Source: Prosopocoilus inquinatus (taxonomy: Eukaryota; Arthropoda; Insecta; Coleoptera; Lucanidae). Taken from it: a stretch of DNA of 64,000 nt. Below the pieces are notes generated by a model. It had not been told where the DNA came from. It searched no databases and saw only the letters and a list, made by a program, of their open reading frames with translations. Where the stretch lies: the NCBI GenBank assembly GCA_036172665.1, contig CM069876.1, positions 49,073,001 through 49,137,000 on the forward strand, written 5' to 3'. Of this stretch, positions 23,001 through 34,499 are shown piece by piece; position 1 is the first letter of the stretch; each line of letters begins with the position of its first letter. Made by a program: the position numbers and the translations under genes.

Positions 23001-26000
23001 AGAGCAGATGTCAGATTTATCATTTATCTTGGAGTAAGGACGATAAGAGAAGAAGAGGAAGATCAGAGATGATAAATTTATCTGCCATCTTAAAGAAATA
23101 TCCAACATCCAAGTTAATTAATGCACCGAAGAATTAAAATCGATTGTTTTGAAATGGTTTTAAATCGATCTAGAAACGTCTAGTAAGCAGTAGTAGACAG
23201 TCTACTAAACAGTTCTAAAAGAGGTTAGAGAGATAGAGTCTAAATAGTATCAAATAAATCTAAAGAGATCTAAAAGTGTTCAGGAAATAGATTTACGTCG
23301 ATCCAAAAATGTCTAACGAATGGCTGCAGAGAGTTTAAATGGTTCCAAAAGAGGCAAAAGAGTTCTGACAGAAGTAAATGATTCTGTCAGAGTCCAAATA
23401 GTATCAGATAAATCTAAAGAGATCTAAAAGTGTTCAAGAAATAGATTTACGTCGATCCAAAAATGTCTAACGAATGGCTGCAGAGAGTTTAAATGGTTCC
23501 AAAAGAGGCAAAAGAGTTCTGACAGAAGTAAATGATTCTGTCAGAGTCCAAATAGTATCAGATAAATCTAAAGAGATCTAAAAGTGTTCAAGAAATAGAT
23601 TTACGTCGATCCAAAAATGTCTAACGAATGGCTGCAGAGAGTTTAAATGGTTCCAAAAAAGGCAAAAGAGTTCTGACAAACAGTAAATCATTCTGTCAGA
23701 GTCCAAATAGTATCAGATAAATCTAAAGAGATCTAAAAGTGTTCAAGAAATAGATTTACGTCGATCCAAAAATGTCTAACGAATGGCTGCAGAGAGTTTA
23801 AATGGTTCCAAAAAAGGCAAAAGAGTTCTGACAGAAGTAAATCATTCTGTCAGAGTCCAAATAGTATCAGATAAATCTAAAGAGATCTAAAATTGTCGAA
23901 GAAATAGATTTACATCGATCCAACAATATTTAACGAGTGGCTCTACAGACTTTAAATGGTTCTAAAAGAGGCTGAATTAAAAAGTTCTGACAGAGCGTAA
24001 ATGATTCTATTAGAGTCCAAATAGTATTAGACAAATCTAGAGAGACCTAAAAATGTTGATAGGTTTAAATCAATCTGAAAACGTCTAATTAGTAATTGAA
24101 GAGAGCCTAAATAGTTCTAAAAGAGGCTAAAGAGTACTGATAGGGTATAAATAGTTCTGTTAGAGTCCAAATAGTATCAGAAAAATCTAAAAAGATCTAA
24201 AAATGTCCAAGAAATAGATTTACATCGATCCAAAAATGTCTAATAAGTGGCTGTAGACAGTTTAATTGGTTCTAAAAGAGGCTAAAGAGTACTGAGAGAG
24301 CGTAAATAGTTCTGTTAGAGTTAGAATAGTACGAGATAAGTCTAGCGAGATTTAAAATTGTCTTAAATCAATCTAAAAATATCTAATTAGTGATTGTAGA
24401 GAGTCTAAATAGTTCTAAAAGAGGCTGAAGAGTTCCGACAGGGCGTAAATAAATCTGTTAGAATTCAAACAGTATGAGATAAGTATGGAGAGATCTAAAA
24501 ATGTCTAATGAGTGGTTGTAGAGAGTCTAAATAGTTCTAAAAGAGGCTAAATAGTACTGATAGAGTATAAATAGCTCTGTTAGAGTCCAAATAGTATCAG
24601 AAAAATCTAAAAAGATCTAAAAATGTCCAAGAAATAGATCTACATCGATCCAAAAATGTCTAATAAACGCCTGTAGAGAATTTAATTGGTTTTAAAAGAG
24701 GCTATAGAGTACTGAGAGAGCGTAAATAATTCTGTTAGAGTTCGAATAATAAGAGACAAGTCTAGAGAGATCTAAAAGCGTCTTAAAAAAATCTAAAAAT
24801 GTCTAATGAGTGATTGTAGAGAGTCTAAATAGTTCTAAAAGAGGCTAAAGAGTTCTAACGGAGCGCAAAGAATTCAGCAAGAGTCAAAATAGTATCACGA
24901 GGTCTAAAAGTGTCCAATAATTAGTTTTAAATCGATTTCAAATTGTCTAATTAGTGGTCGTAGAGAGTCGAAATAGTTCTAAAAGAGGCTAAATAGTGCT
25001 GACGGAGCGTAAATCATTCCGTTAGACTTCGAATAGTACGAGATAAGTCTAGAGAGATCCAAAATTGTTTTAAATCAATCTAAAAATGTCTAATGAGTGG
25101 TCGTTGAGAGTCTAAATAGTTCTAAAAGAGGCTAAAGTGTTCTAACGGAGCGCAAAGAATTCAGCTAGAGTCAAAATAGTATCACGAGATCTAAAAGTGT
25201 CCAAGAATTGGATTTAAATCAATCTGAAATTGTCTAATCGGTGGTTGTAGAGAGTCTGAATAGTTCTAAAATAAGCAATTGTAGAAGGTCTAAGCAGTTT
25301 TAAAAGAGAGTAGCTTAATTCTATCAGAGTTCGAATAGTATCAGATCGCTCATTCAGTCTTAAATAAAGTTATTTGTCGCACTGACAACAAAAGAAAAAA
25401 TCTCCATCAGGAGTAGTAATGAAGGCTAAAGTGAAACTGGGGATTTAGGGTAATTTTATACAAAGGACGACTGAACTTTATTCGTTTGGTCTTCAACTCT
25501 TTTGATTTTCACTTGATGGTCTTCTCGGCCCCCCCAACTTCATCCCCTAAACCAATTCTTTTCCAGACGTCGTTTAAAATTCTGGTAATACGAGATCCAT
25601 GGAGAAAAAGAAAAGGAGAAGTGAGGGAGGCACAGGAGGGCAAACGAAGAGGTTTTTTTTTGGGAACTCCCAGATAAAAAATTACAATTGGGAAAATAAG
25701 ATGGTGGAAACCATAACATTCTAGAAAAAAATAACAGAAGAAGTCCGAACGTTTTTCTTTTTCTTTCGGCCTTCATTTCCTGTGTCCCTGATTTTTTTCT
25801 ACTTCTTTGCAAAGCTTCTGGACGTTCCAAGTTGATTTCAAATTGCAAAGAAGATAAAAGAGACGAAATGAATATCAATTTTTTAAACAAAAGAAAAATT
25901 TCCGAACATTTTAGCCACGCACGAGCAATGAAGGCTAAAGTAAAATTGGGGCTGGGGTGTAGTGGAACGTTACAAAGAACGACCGAGGGCCCTTGAACAT

Positions 26001-29000
26001 TTTTTCTTTTTGGTCTTCAACTTTTCTGATTTTGGTTTGGTCTTCTCAGCCGCCCCAATTCCACCCCCTAAATCAATTTTCCTTACATGGTCATTGAGAA
26101 GAAGATTCATATTTTCCGCGCCCATCGTACTACTTTTTTTTTAATCTCGATCAGTGGATTTGGAAATAATTTTTTCGTTGCCTTTCAGATTTCCTTGGAC
26201 GGTCACAATTTGAAAGACCTAGATTTGACCTGGCTCCGAAACAACATAGGGGTGGTGGGGCAAGAGCCCGTCCTGTTCGGCACGACCATAGCGGAAAACA
26301 TACGGAACGGAAACAAGTCGGCCACCCAGGAAGACATCGAGAGGGCGGCCAAGAAGGCCAACGCGCACTCGTTCATCATAACCTTGCCGAAGGGGTACAA
26401 CACCCTTGTGGGGGAAAGGGGGGCGCAGTTATCGGGCGGGCAAAAACAGCGCGTCGCCATTGCGAGGGCCTTGGTGCGCGAGCCTTCGATTTTGCTCTTG
26501 GACGAGGCGACTTCCGCCCTCGACACCAACAGCGAAGCCAAAGTGCAAGAAGCTTTGGACAAGGTAAGAAAAAAAAAATCCCCTAATGGGGGATTACCCT
26601 AAGAAAACATAAAGACATAATGGGGCACGACTATTTCAGGCGAGCCATGGATGCACGACGATTATCATAGCCCATCGTTTATCCACGATCAGGGGAGCAG
26701 ATCGGATTTTGGTCATTTCAAAAGGGCTCGTCGTGGAAGAAGGAACCCACGATGAATTAATGTTAAAGGAAGGGGAATACTTCCATTTGGTGACGACGCA
26801 AGTGGCGACTGTTTTGGACGGGGATGAAAGAGGTATTGCCCTCCTCGCTCCCCCCATTCGCCCATCCACGTTCCAAAATATTTTAAACTTGGGTTTTTAG
26901 GCTTCAAACGATTGGAGAGCGAAGTTGAAGATGAAGATGAGCACATCGCCGTCGCCAGCGAGGAAGAAGTAAGTAGTACGCCGCCCTCGCGCGCCCCTTG
27001 ATTCTTGTTATTGACGTGAAATGACCAGATTGCAGAGAAAATCGAAAAAGATAGGACCACTGCGGCTTCGCTTATGTCGATCATGAAGATGAGCACGCCC
27101 GAATGGTGGCAGATCGTCATCGGTTGCATAGCCTCTATCATCATGGGGTGCGCCATGCCCGTCTTCGCCGTGCTTTTCGGTGAAATCTTGGGGGTACGTT
27201 TTGCTCTTGTCTAAACGACGCCCATTTGCAAAATGCTTTTAGATCTTATCACATCCTGATCCGGAATACGTGAGACACTGGACGAATATCTACAGTATTC
27301 TTTTCGTGGTGGCCGGAATCGTCACTGGATTCGCGACCTTCTTCCAAGTGAGTAAAGCTTCTTCTCTTCTATGGTCCTTTGGATTTTATTAACTTCTCTC
27401 CTTATTTTGTAGATTTACATGTTCGGCGTGGCCGGTGAGAAACTCACCGAGCGCATAAGGAGCAGGATGTTCGAGTCCATGCTCCACCAGGAAATTGGAT
27501 GGTACGACTTGAAAGAAAACGGAGTGGGCGCGTTGTGCTCGAAACTATCCACGGAAGCAGCCAGTATTCAAGGCGTAAGTTATTCCATTTTGTCAGGAAG
27601 GTGCCAGCACCACCAGCCCAGTTTCCTCTTTTGGTTCCATTAGTTTTGATCACCGAAGTGATTGGCTCCACTAGTTTGGGTGACCAAGTGACTTGCCTTC
27701 TTTTGATCCCGTTAGTTTGAGTCACCAGAGTGACTTTTCCCTTTTTTGGTCACAACCCTCCAGGTTAGAAATTAGGTCCAATCACTTACCAGTTTGCTTG
27801 AGAAAGTTCGAAGCAAAATGAGGAAGGAAGTCGAGGAGGGAGCAAAATTAAATTCGTTGGGGGAAAATACAAATCACCAAACGAATCCGAAAGCCTGAGC
27901 TCGGAAGAAACCAAGAAGAAACAAGACGAATTCTAAACGTGTTTCCAATTAGCAAATTACACCAATACGAGCTTGGTAAAGCGGAAGGTTGAAAGGCAAA
28001 AAACCCTGGACAGTGAAGCGGCCGGGGAATTCACTTCTACACCCAACGATGAGGCGATGGAGGCAATAGAATTCGATGGGGCGAAGGAAAATGGAAAGGA
28101 AAACAGAAGAAGAGATCACATTTTTGGAATCGCTGAGAAGAAATGGTCACTAGAGAAAGGCGAATGTCAATAACTTATCCGCGACGACGGATACGGCAAT
28201 AAATCCAAAATTCCAAATTCAGGCGAATCAGGTTCCGAAGGGCAATTGGAAGAAGAACGAATTCAGGAAGCAAATCAAAGAGGATTAAAAAAAAACAGGG
28301 GAAGCCAAAGAGAGCAAGGCAAGACGTTTTGGAATGGATGAAGATTGGCTGGCTTTCAGCATTTGGTTCTTCTAACTATCAGTAAACACGCAGGAGTTTT
28401 TATCACTGCAGACCTCTTTCTCTTGTTTTCCGCAACCTTGCCTCTCCTCTCCCTTCCTCGCTACGATCCCAGCGTACATCAAAACTGCTCATCCCCTTTG
28501 GAACACATCCAGGTCTTCAGCGCGCCTTACCTCTCAACTCTCATGTGCATTGGTTTCTTGTATCCGAAAATCTCTACATCGCATCAGTTCCATTGGGAAA
28601 ACAATTGAATGAGAAGAAATTAGAAACGGAGATGAAGAAATTAAAAGGAACGCACAACTTCGTTTTAAGTCTAGCCTTGGAGGTGGCGATCAAAAGAGGA
28701 AGGCTAAAGAACCGGGACGTTTTCCGATGACGTCATACTTAATAACAGAGGGGAAAAGAAGTCCAAACATTGAGGAAAAGCGAGGAAAATCGAAAGGGGG
28801 TCATAAACGCAGATGATTTGTGAAGACCAGACAAGTCGATGTGGTTGGAAGTGCTTGAAAATTACTGTAACTCATGAAATGGGAGGAGAGGGATTAAGGA
28901 AGGGCATTCGAAAGAGAACACAGGAACAGATGGGATAAGAAGACCAAACATATGAGGAAAAGCGAGCAAATCGAAAGGGGGCCGTGAACGTGGATGATTT

Positions 29001-32000
29001 CAGAAGACCACACAAGTCGATGTGCTTGGAAGTGCTTGAAAATTACTGTAACTCATGAAATGGGAGGAGAGGGATTAAGGAAGGGCATTCGAAAGAGAAC
29101 ACAGGAACAGATGGGATAAGAAGACCAAACATATGAGGAAAAGCGTGGCAAACCGAAAGGGGGGTGTGAACGCAGACGATTTGAGAAGACCAGACAAGTC
29201 GATGTGCTTGGAAGTGCTTGAAAATTACTGCAACTTATGAAATGCGAGGAGAGGGATTAAGGAAGGGCATTCGAAAGAGAACTCAGTAACAGATGGGATA
29301 AGAAGACCAAACGTATGAGGAAAAGCGAGGCAAACCGAAAGGGGGGTGTGAACGTAGATGATTTGAGAAGACCAGACAAGTCGATGTGGTTGGAAGTGCT
29401 TGAAAATTACTGCAACTCATGAAATGGGAGGAGAGGGATTAAGGAAGGGCATTCGAAAGAGAACTCAGTAACAGATGGGATAAGAAGACCAAACATATGA
29501 GGAAAAGCGAGCAAATCGAAAGGGGGCCGTGAACGTAGATGATTTCAGAAGACCACACAAGTCGATGTGCTTGGAAGTGCTTGAAAATTACTGCAACTTA
29601 TGAAATGCGAGGAGAGGGATCGAGGAAGGGCATTCGAAAGAGAACACACAACAGTCAGTGATTCAATCAAGCCAAGCCAAGCCAAGCCAAGCCAAAAGGC
29701 CAACAATTTACTGTGGATTGGAGACCTGAAACAAACCCTTTGGATTGAAGAGAGGAAGAAAACACGCAAGGAGTGAACCAAAACATTAAAACAGTTGAGA
29801 ATGGTTGAGACAGAACATTGTAGGTGGAGAATAGAAGGGACTAAGGAAAGAGGAGACGAATGGAGGAAGTCCAAATGGGTCTGAAACTGATGGGTGAGGT
29901 GCAAGAAAATGGAGGCCTAAAGCCAAAGGTAGGAGGGAGTGGAGAGCTACCAAGGCCTGCCCACCAATCCAATCTAGGCATAAAATAGAACTATTGGAAA
30001 AAGGCATCAGCTGGGATTCTATTGAGAATGGAAGAAGACTTGCAGGCTATGGATAAATAAAGCAACACGCAGCAGACCAGTGAAATGGGGCGAGACACTT
30101 CCATCTCGTTTAAGTTAGAAAGAGTTGACCTTCCCCTCTCCCCTTTTAAATTCCCTTCTGCTTTGGAAGATCACTTCAATTCAATCAGAAATAATGGAAT
30201 TTCTTAAGACTTGGCAATGAGGTAGGAGTTCACTTTTCCAATTTGACCAAGGTTCTTAAGGACTCCATTTTTATTTCGGAAACAAAGTAGAAAATGGTTT
30301 TCTTTTTATTTCCATAGGCGACAGGGCAACGCATTGGAACGATCTTGCAATCAATAGCCACGTTGGTCCTGGCAGTGGGTCTCTCCATGTACTTCGAATG
30401 GCGCTTGGGTTTGGTAGCTTTGGCCTTCACGCCTTTCATATTGCTCGCGACCTTCTGGCAAGCTCGCCTCTACCTCTCGGAAAACGAAGGCTTCCACAGT
30501 TCCATGGAGAGCGCAACCAAGGTAACTCCAAGGTCCCCGTTTATCGTCTGGTAAGTTGAGGAACTGTGTTTCTTGAAGGTTGCGGTCGAAGCGGTCGCCA
30601 ACATCCGCACCGTCGCCTCTTTGGGTTCCGAGAAGTCCTTCCACCAGCTCTACGTCACCGAATTAATACCGCACCATCAGAAGGCCATAAAGAACACGCA
30701 CTTCAGGGCGCTCGTCCTTGGCCTGGGGAGGAGTCTTATGTTCTTCGCTTTCGCCGCCTGCATGTACTACGGTGGGATACTTATCCGCGATGAGAACCTC
30801 CCTTACGAGAATGTCTTCAAGTAATTGCAAATACCAATAGTTTAAAAGCGAGAGAGAGAGAGAGAGAAAAACAAGTTTGTTCTAGGGTATCACAGTCGCT
30901 GATCATGGGGACGGTGTCTATAGCCAACGCCCTCGCGTTCGCCCCCAATTTCCAAAGGGGATTGGTAGCGGCAGGGAAGGCGTTCGCCCTGTTGAATAGG
31001 GTGCCTAAAATAAGGGACATGCCCAACGCTTCTTCAACCCCTTGGGTAGGTTTCTGTTTCTTTCCCCATGGGCAAGTAATGAAGTGGTGGATTTAGGTGA
31101 AGGGCAACATCGATTACTCTGACGTGTTCTTCTCGTACCCGACCAGAGAATCCAGCATGGTCTTGAGGGGGTTGGACCTGAAGGTGGTGCACGGGAACAC
31201 CGTTGCCCTGGTGGGTCCGAGCGGGTGCGGAAAATCAACCATCATCCAGTTGATCGAGCGCTTCTACGATCCGAAATCAGGGAGCGTGACGGTCGATGGT
31301 GAGGACCTCAAGAGCATGCAGCTGACGACGCTGAGGTCGCAGCTCGGGATCGTGTCGCAGGAACCGAACCTCTTCGACAGGACGATCGCCGAGAACATCG
31401 CCTACGGCGATAACAGCAGAGAAATCACCATGGAGGAGGTCATTCAGTCCGCTCGGAACGCCAACATTCATAATTTCGTTTCCGCTTTGCCGCAAGTAAG
31501 TCAAAAACCTTTTCGAATTATTCAAAACAAAAGGCAAACAAACAAATAGATAGATGGGTTTATTTGCAACAATAAATACAGTTACAATTGTCAGAATACA
31601 AATACAATAAGGATAGTTACAATTGTCAGAATAGGAGACTGAAGAGAGAGGAACGTGCGTCTCGGCTCGGCTGGAAGAGCTCCAGACGAACATTGAACCC
31701 TCTCGGTTCTGTTTTGATTATTTTTTCTTCTTTCTATTCGACGATAAAACGAGGTTCTAGCAACTCTTTCCAAAAAAATTGGCTTAATTTTAATTGAGTT
31801 TTAATTTAATTCTTTTTGAGTTTCAATTTTTAATTTTTTGATATTTTATATTTTGAGATTTATTTTCGATTAAGTTTCGAACGATACGATTCTTTTAACT
31901 GTCAAATTTGAGTTCTGGTTTTAACATTTTAATTTCTTTGAGTATTATTTTCTGGTTAGAAGGCAATTGAAAGCCAATGTGTTTGGGTTTTGATTTGTTG

Positions 32001-34089
32001 GAAATTTTAAGTTCTTGATTTTTAATTGATTTTCATTTTTCTTTTTCTTCTGAATTGAACTGAGACAAGTTGAGTTGGTTTTGCTTCTATCTTCTATCTT
32101 GGAATTAAATTCTGATTGAGTTTTGTTCTCTTTTAGTTATTTTAATTTTTGGATCGGGTACAGTTAGGTTGAATTAATCTTAAATTGGGTTGGGTTTGGA
32201 CTTAATTTTAATTGAGCTTCAATTCCCTAATTAATTTTGTACAGTTACTTGTAGAGAGTTGAGTTGAATTGACCTTTCTTTTTTTAACATTTTAATTTCT
32301 TCGAGTGTTAATTTCTGGCAATTGAAAGCCAATGCGTTAGGTTTTGATTTGTTGGAAATTTTAAGTTCTTGATTTTTAATTGATTTTCAATTTTCTTTTT
32401 CTTCTGAATTGAGTTGAGACAAGTTGAGTTGGTTTTGCTTGCGTCGAACTAGATTCTGATTGAGTTTTGCTTCGAGCTTTTGTTTCTTTTAGTTATTTTA
32501 ATTTTTTACTTGGATCGGGTACAGTTAGGTTGAATTAATCTTAAATTGTGTTGGGCTTGGACTTAATTTTAATTGAGCTTCAATTCCCTAATTAATTTTG
32601 TACAGTTACTTGTAGAGAGTTGAGTTGAATTGACCTTTCTTTTTTTAACATTTTAACTTCTTCGAGTGTTAATTTCTGGCAATTGAAAGCCAATGCGTTA
32701 GGTTTTGATTTGTTGGAAATTTTACGTTCTTGATTTTTAATTGATTTTCATTTTTCTTTTTCTTCTGAATTGAGTTGAGACAAGTTGAGTTGGTTTTGCT
32801 TGCGTCGAACTAAATTCTGATTGAGTTTTGCTTAGAGTTTTTGTTTCTTTTAGTTATTTTAACTTTTTACTTGGATCGGGTACAGTTAGGTTGAATTAAT
32901 CTTAAATTGGGTTGGGTTTGGACTTAATTTTAATTGAGCTTCAATTCCCTAATTAATTTTGTACAGTTACTTGTAGAGAATTGAGTTGAATTGACCTTTC
33001 TGGTTTTAACATTTTAATTCCTTTGAGTGTTAATTTCTGGCAATTGAAAGCCAATGCGTTAGGTTTTGATTTGTTGGAAATTTTAAGTTCTTGATTTTTA
33101 ATTGATTTTCATTTTTCTTTTTCTTCTGAATTGAGTTGAGACAAGTTGAGTTGGTTTTGCTTGCGTCGAACTAAATTCTGATTGAGTTTTGCTTAGAGTT
33201 TTTGTTTCTTTTAGTTATTTTAACTTTTTACTTGGATCGGGTACAGTTAGGTTGAATTAATCTTAAATTGGGTTGGGTTTGGACTTAATTTTAATTGAGC
33301 TTGAATTTTCTAATTAATTTTGTACAGTTGCTTGTAGAGAGTTGAGTTGAATTGACCTGGCATTGGTTTGGGCTTCATTTTAATCGAGTTTTCATTTTAA
33401 AATATTTAATTCTTTTTGAGTTTCGGTTTTTAATTTTTTGTTTTGAGATTTATTTTTCAAACTTTGTTCTTAAAATCTTCATTTCTTTACAAAGTTTCAA
33501 ATTCGAGTTTTCATTATTATTAAAAATTCATTTTTTTTTGAGTTTCAATTTTAATTTTTTTTGTTAGGTTGAACTGAATTAATCTTAAACTGAGTTGAAC
33601 TTAATTTTAATTAATCTTCATAAATTTGGTTCATTCAAACTTTCGGTTACAGATTCGTCACACCTCTCGATTGGATTCGACTTAGTTTTGTGGAAAGGAT
33701 TATTTAATTAAAAAAAAAAAATTAAGAATGTTTTCTTGTAGGGCTATGACACGAGGTTGGGGGAACGTGGTACCCAATTATCCGGAGGTCAGAAACAAAG
33801 AATAGCGATCGCGAGGGCCCTGGTGAGGAACCCGCAGGTTCTTCTCCTGGACGAGGCGACCTCCGCCCTCGACACGGAAAGCGAGAAGATCGTACAAGAG
33901 GCGCTGGACGCCGCGAGGCAGGGCCGTACTTGCATCACAATAGCCCACCGATTGAGTACTATACAGGACGCGGACGTGATCTGCGTCATAAAGCTCGGAC
34001 GAGTCACCGAAATCGGAACGCACGCGGAACTCTTGAGCCAGAGGGGGTTGTACTACAGGTTGTACACTCTGCAGAGTGCACCGAAGTGA
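20002..34089 (+). CDS. ABCB1: ABCB full transporter (P-glycoprotein / multidrug resistance protein), 19 exons
   Basis: ATP-driven exporter of hydrophobic compounds in the plasma membrane. Exons: 20002-20069, 20238-20304, 20376-20672, 20737-20837, 20906-21077, 21132-21452, 21513-21737, 21806-21931, 26189-26563, 26640-26832, 26901-26968, 27029-27193, 27243-27347, 27413-27574, 30318-30521, 30579-30820, 30886-31045, 31097-31495, 33742-34089. All introns are GT-AG and all phases agree, giving 1265 residues, the usual full-transporter size, arranged TMD-NBD-TMD-NBD. NBD1: Walker [10 protein letters not shown] 436-444, Q-loop Gln484, LSGGQ 540-544, Walker B ILLLDE 560-565, switch His596. NBD2: Walker [10 protein letters not shown] 1057-1065, LSGGQ 1163-1167, VLLLDE 1183-1188, His1219. 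Both ATP sites look competent. The start ATG is preceded by an in-frame TAA (19,990); a second in-frame ATG lies at 20,029. Exon DNA is GC-rich against AT-rich introns. The insect orthologue group (Mdr49/50/65-like) cannot be fixed without a tree. Intron 8 carries decayed exon-8 copies. Confidence 0.96.
21966..22620 (+). pseudogene. Five tandem decayed copies of ABCB exon 8 (Walker-A exon)
   Basis: Directly after exon 8 (21,806-21,931) its sequence repeats five times, with a period of 136-138 bp after a first unit that is about 20 bp shorter. Each unit holds about 85 bp of exon 8 plus about 45 bp of the following intron. In copies 1-4 the Walker A serine is changed to proline; copies 2-4 read ESSGRGKPT where the exon encodes GSSGCGKST. 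Copy 5 (about 22,504-22,590) keeps GSSGCGKST but has lost about a dozen bases from the RFYDP region. The GAA|GTAAGT donor survives in copies 1, 3 and 4 and is ruined in 2 and 5. None has an evident acceptor. They are treated as non-functional pseudo-exons. Confidence 0.9.
22640..23199. other. Intron 8 filler
   Basis: AT-rich intron sequence with a G-run (22,712-22,730) and an ATAAATTTATCTGCC fragment near 23,070 related to the palindromic element at 7.6 kb. No exon is supported. Confidence 0.35.
23200..25330. repeat. 154-bp tandem array in ABCB intron 8
   Basis: TAAAGAGATCTAAAAGTGTT recurs at 23,261, 23,415, 23,569, 23,724 and 23,878 (the last copy slightly changed), a steady 154-155 bp. These first copies are nearly identical (AGATTTACGTCGATCCAAAA, CTAACGAATGGCTGCAGAGA, AAGAGTTCTGACAGAAGTAA). 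From about 23,900 to 25,330 the same unit continues but is progressively diverged (TCTAAAAGAGGCTAAAGAGT and similar). A young homogeneous block therefore sits beside old decayed copies of one satellite. Confidence 0.88.
25400..26100. repeat. Diverged direct duplication in intron 8
   Basis: Segments at about 25,415-25,565 and 25,925-26,080 share AATGAAGGCTAAAGTRAAAY, GGTCTTCAACT, GGTCTTCTCRGCC and CCCCCTAAATCAATTTTCC-like sequence about 510 bp apart. The copy nearest exon 9 ends about 110 bp before its acceptor. No coding content is believed. Confidence 0.6.
27580..27770. repeat. Short imperfect repeats at start of intron 14
   Basis: Phrases of the form TTTTGRTYCCRTTAGTTTGA followed by a CACCRAAGTGACT-like phrase recur three times with a spacing of about 40-50 bp. 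They lie immediately after the exon 14 donor. The sequence is repeat-like and non-coding. Confidence 0.45.
27771..28755. other. Intron 14 filler
   Basis: Purine-rich intron sequence. Frames at 27,973-28,173 and 28,345-28,730 are unsupported by motifs and lie between exons 14 and 15, which join in frame without them. Confidence 0.35.
28756..29655. repeat. 181-bp tandem array in ABCB intron 14 (5 copies)
   Basis: AGACCAAACATATGAGGAAA recurs at about 28,942, 29,123, 29,304 and 29,487, with a first diverged copy near 28,765. Each unit contains CACAAGTCGATGTGCTTGGA or a close variant, TGCTTGAAAATTACTG, and GGAGAGGGATTAAGGAAGGG. Copies are highly similar, so amplification is fairly recent. A short AGCCA-type run (29,676-29,696) follows. 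Confidence 0.88.
29660..30300. other. Intron 14 distal part
   Basis: Purine-rich intron sequence with no supported feature before the exon 15 acceptor (TTTCCATAG at 30,309-30,317). Minus-strand frames here have no motif. Confidence 0.35.
31910..33360. repeat. 361-bp tandem array in ABCB intron 18 (about 4 copies)
   Basis: AATTGAAAGCCAATGYGTT marks the units at about 31,966, 32,321, 32,682 and 33,042, a period of 355-361 bp. Units share GGTACAGTTAGGTTGAATTA, GACTTAATTTTAATTGAGCT and TTGTAGAGAGTTGAGTTGAA. T-rich, non-coding. The array makes up most of the 2.2 kb intron between exons 18 and 19. Confidence 0.88.
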
Positions 34090-34180
34090 TCCAAACAAAT
34101 ATTAATTCGTGTACATACATGTTTAATAGTACAATTCGTTTTTCTTTGTTAATTTATATTGTAGATATTATTATTATTTA

Positions 34181-34186
34181 AATAAA
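34181..34186 (+). terminator. Poly(A) signal of the ABCB gene
   Basis: AATAAA lies 92 bp after the TGA stop of the ABC transporter, following a short AT-rich 3' UTR. A GT-rich stretch (GGATAATACATGTGAGG) follows, as expected for cleavage and polyadenylation. Confidence 0.6.
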
Positions 34187-34499
34187 GTGGATAATACATG
34201 TGAGGTCGAGTTTTGTAAACGCCCGGGGGCGCACCTGAACGACTCGATTAGGTATCTTCATCTCATTTTATTTCATGAGGTTAAAACGAGATGGAGATAC
34301 ACTTAGTGTACGTAACGCACGCCAATCAGACATCTCCGTGCATTGGAGGTTAGGATCGGAAGGATTGGGTTTACGTAAATGAAAACCAAACCAATTTGAC
34401 AGTTTGACAATTTGACAGTTTGACAATTTGACAGTACTGACAAAGATGGAAACAACAAAATAAGAAAAATAATATAAATAATCAAATTCAAGTGAATTT

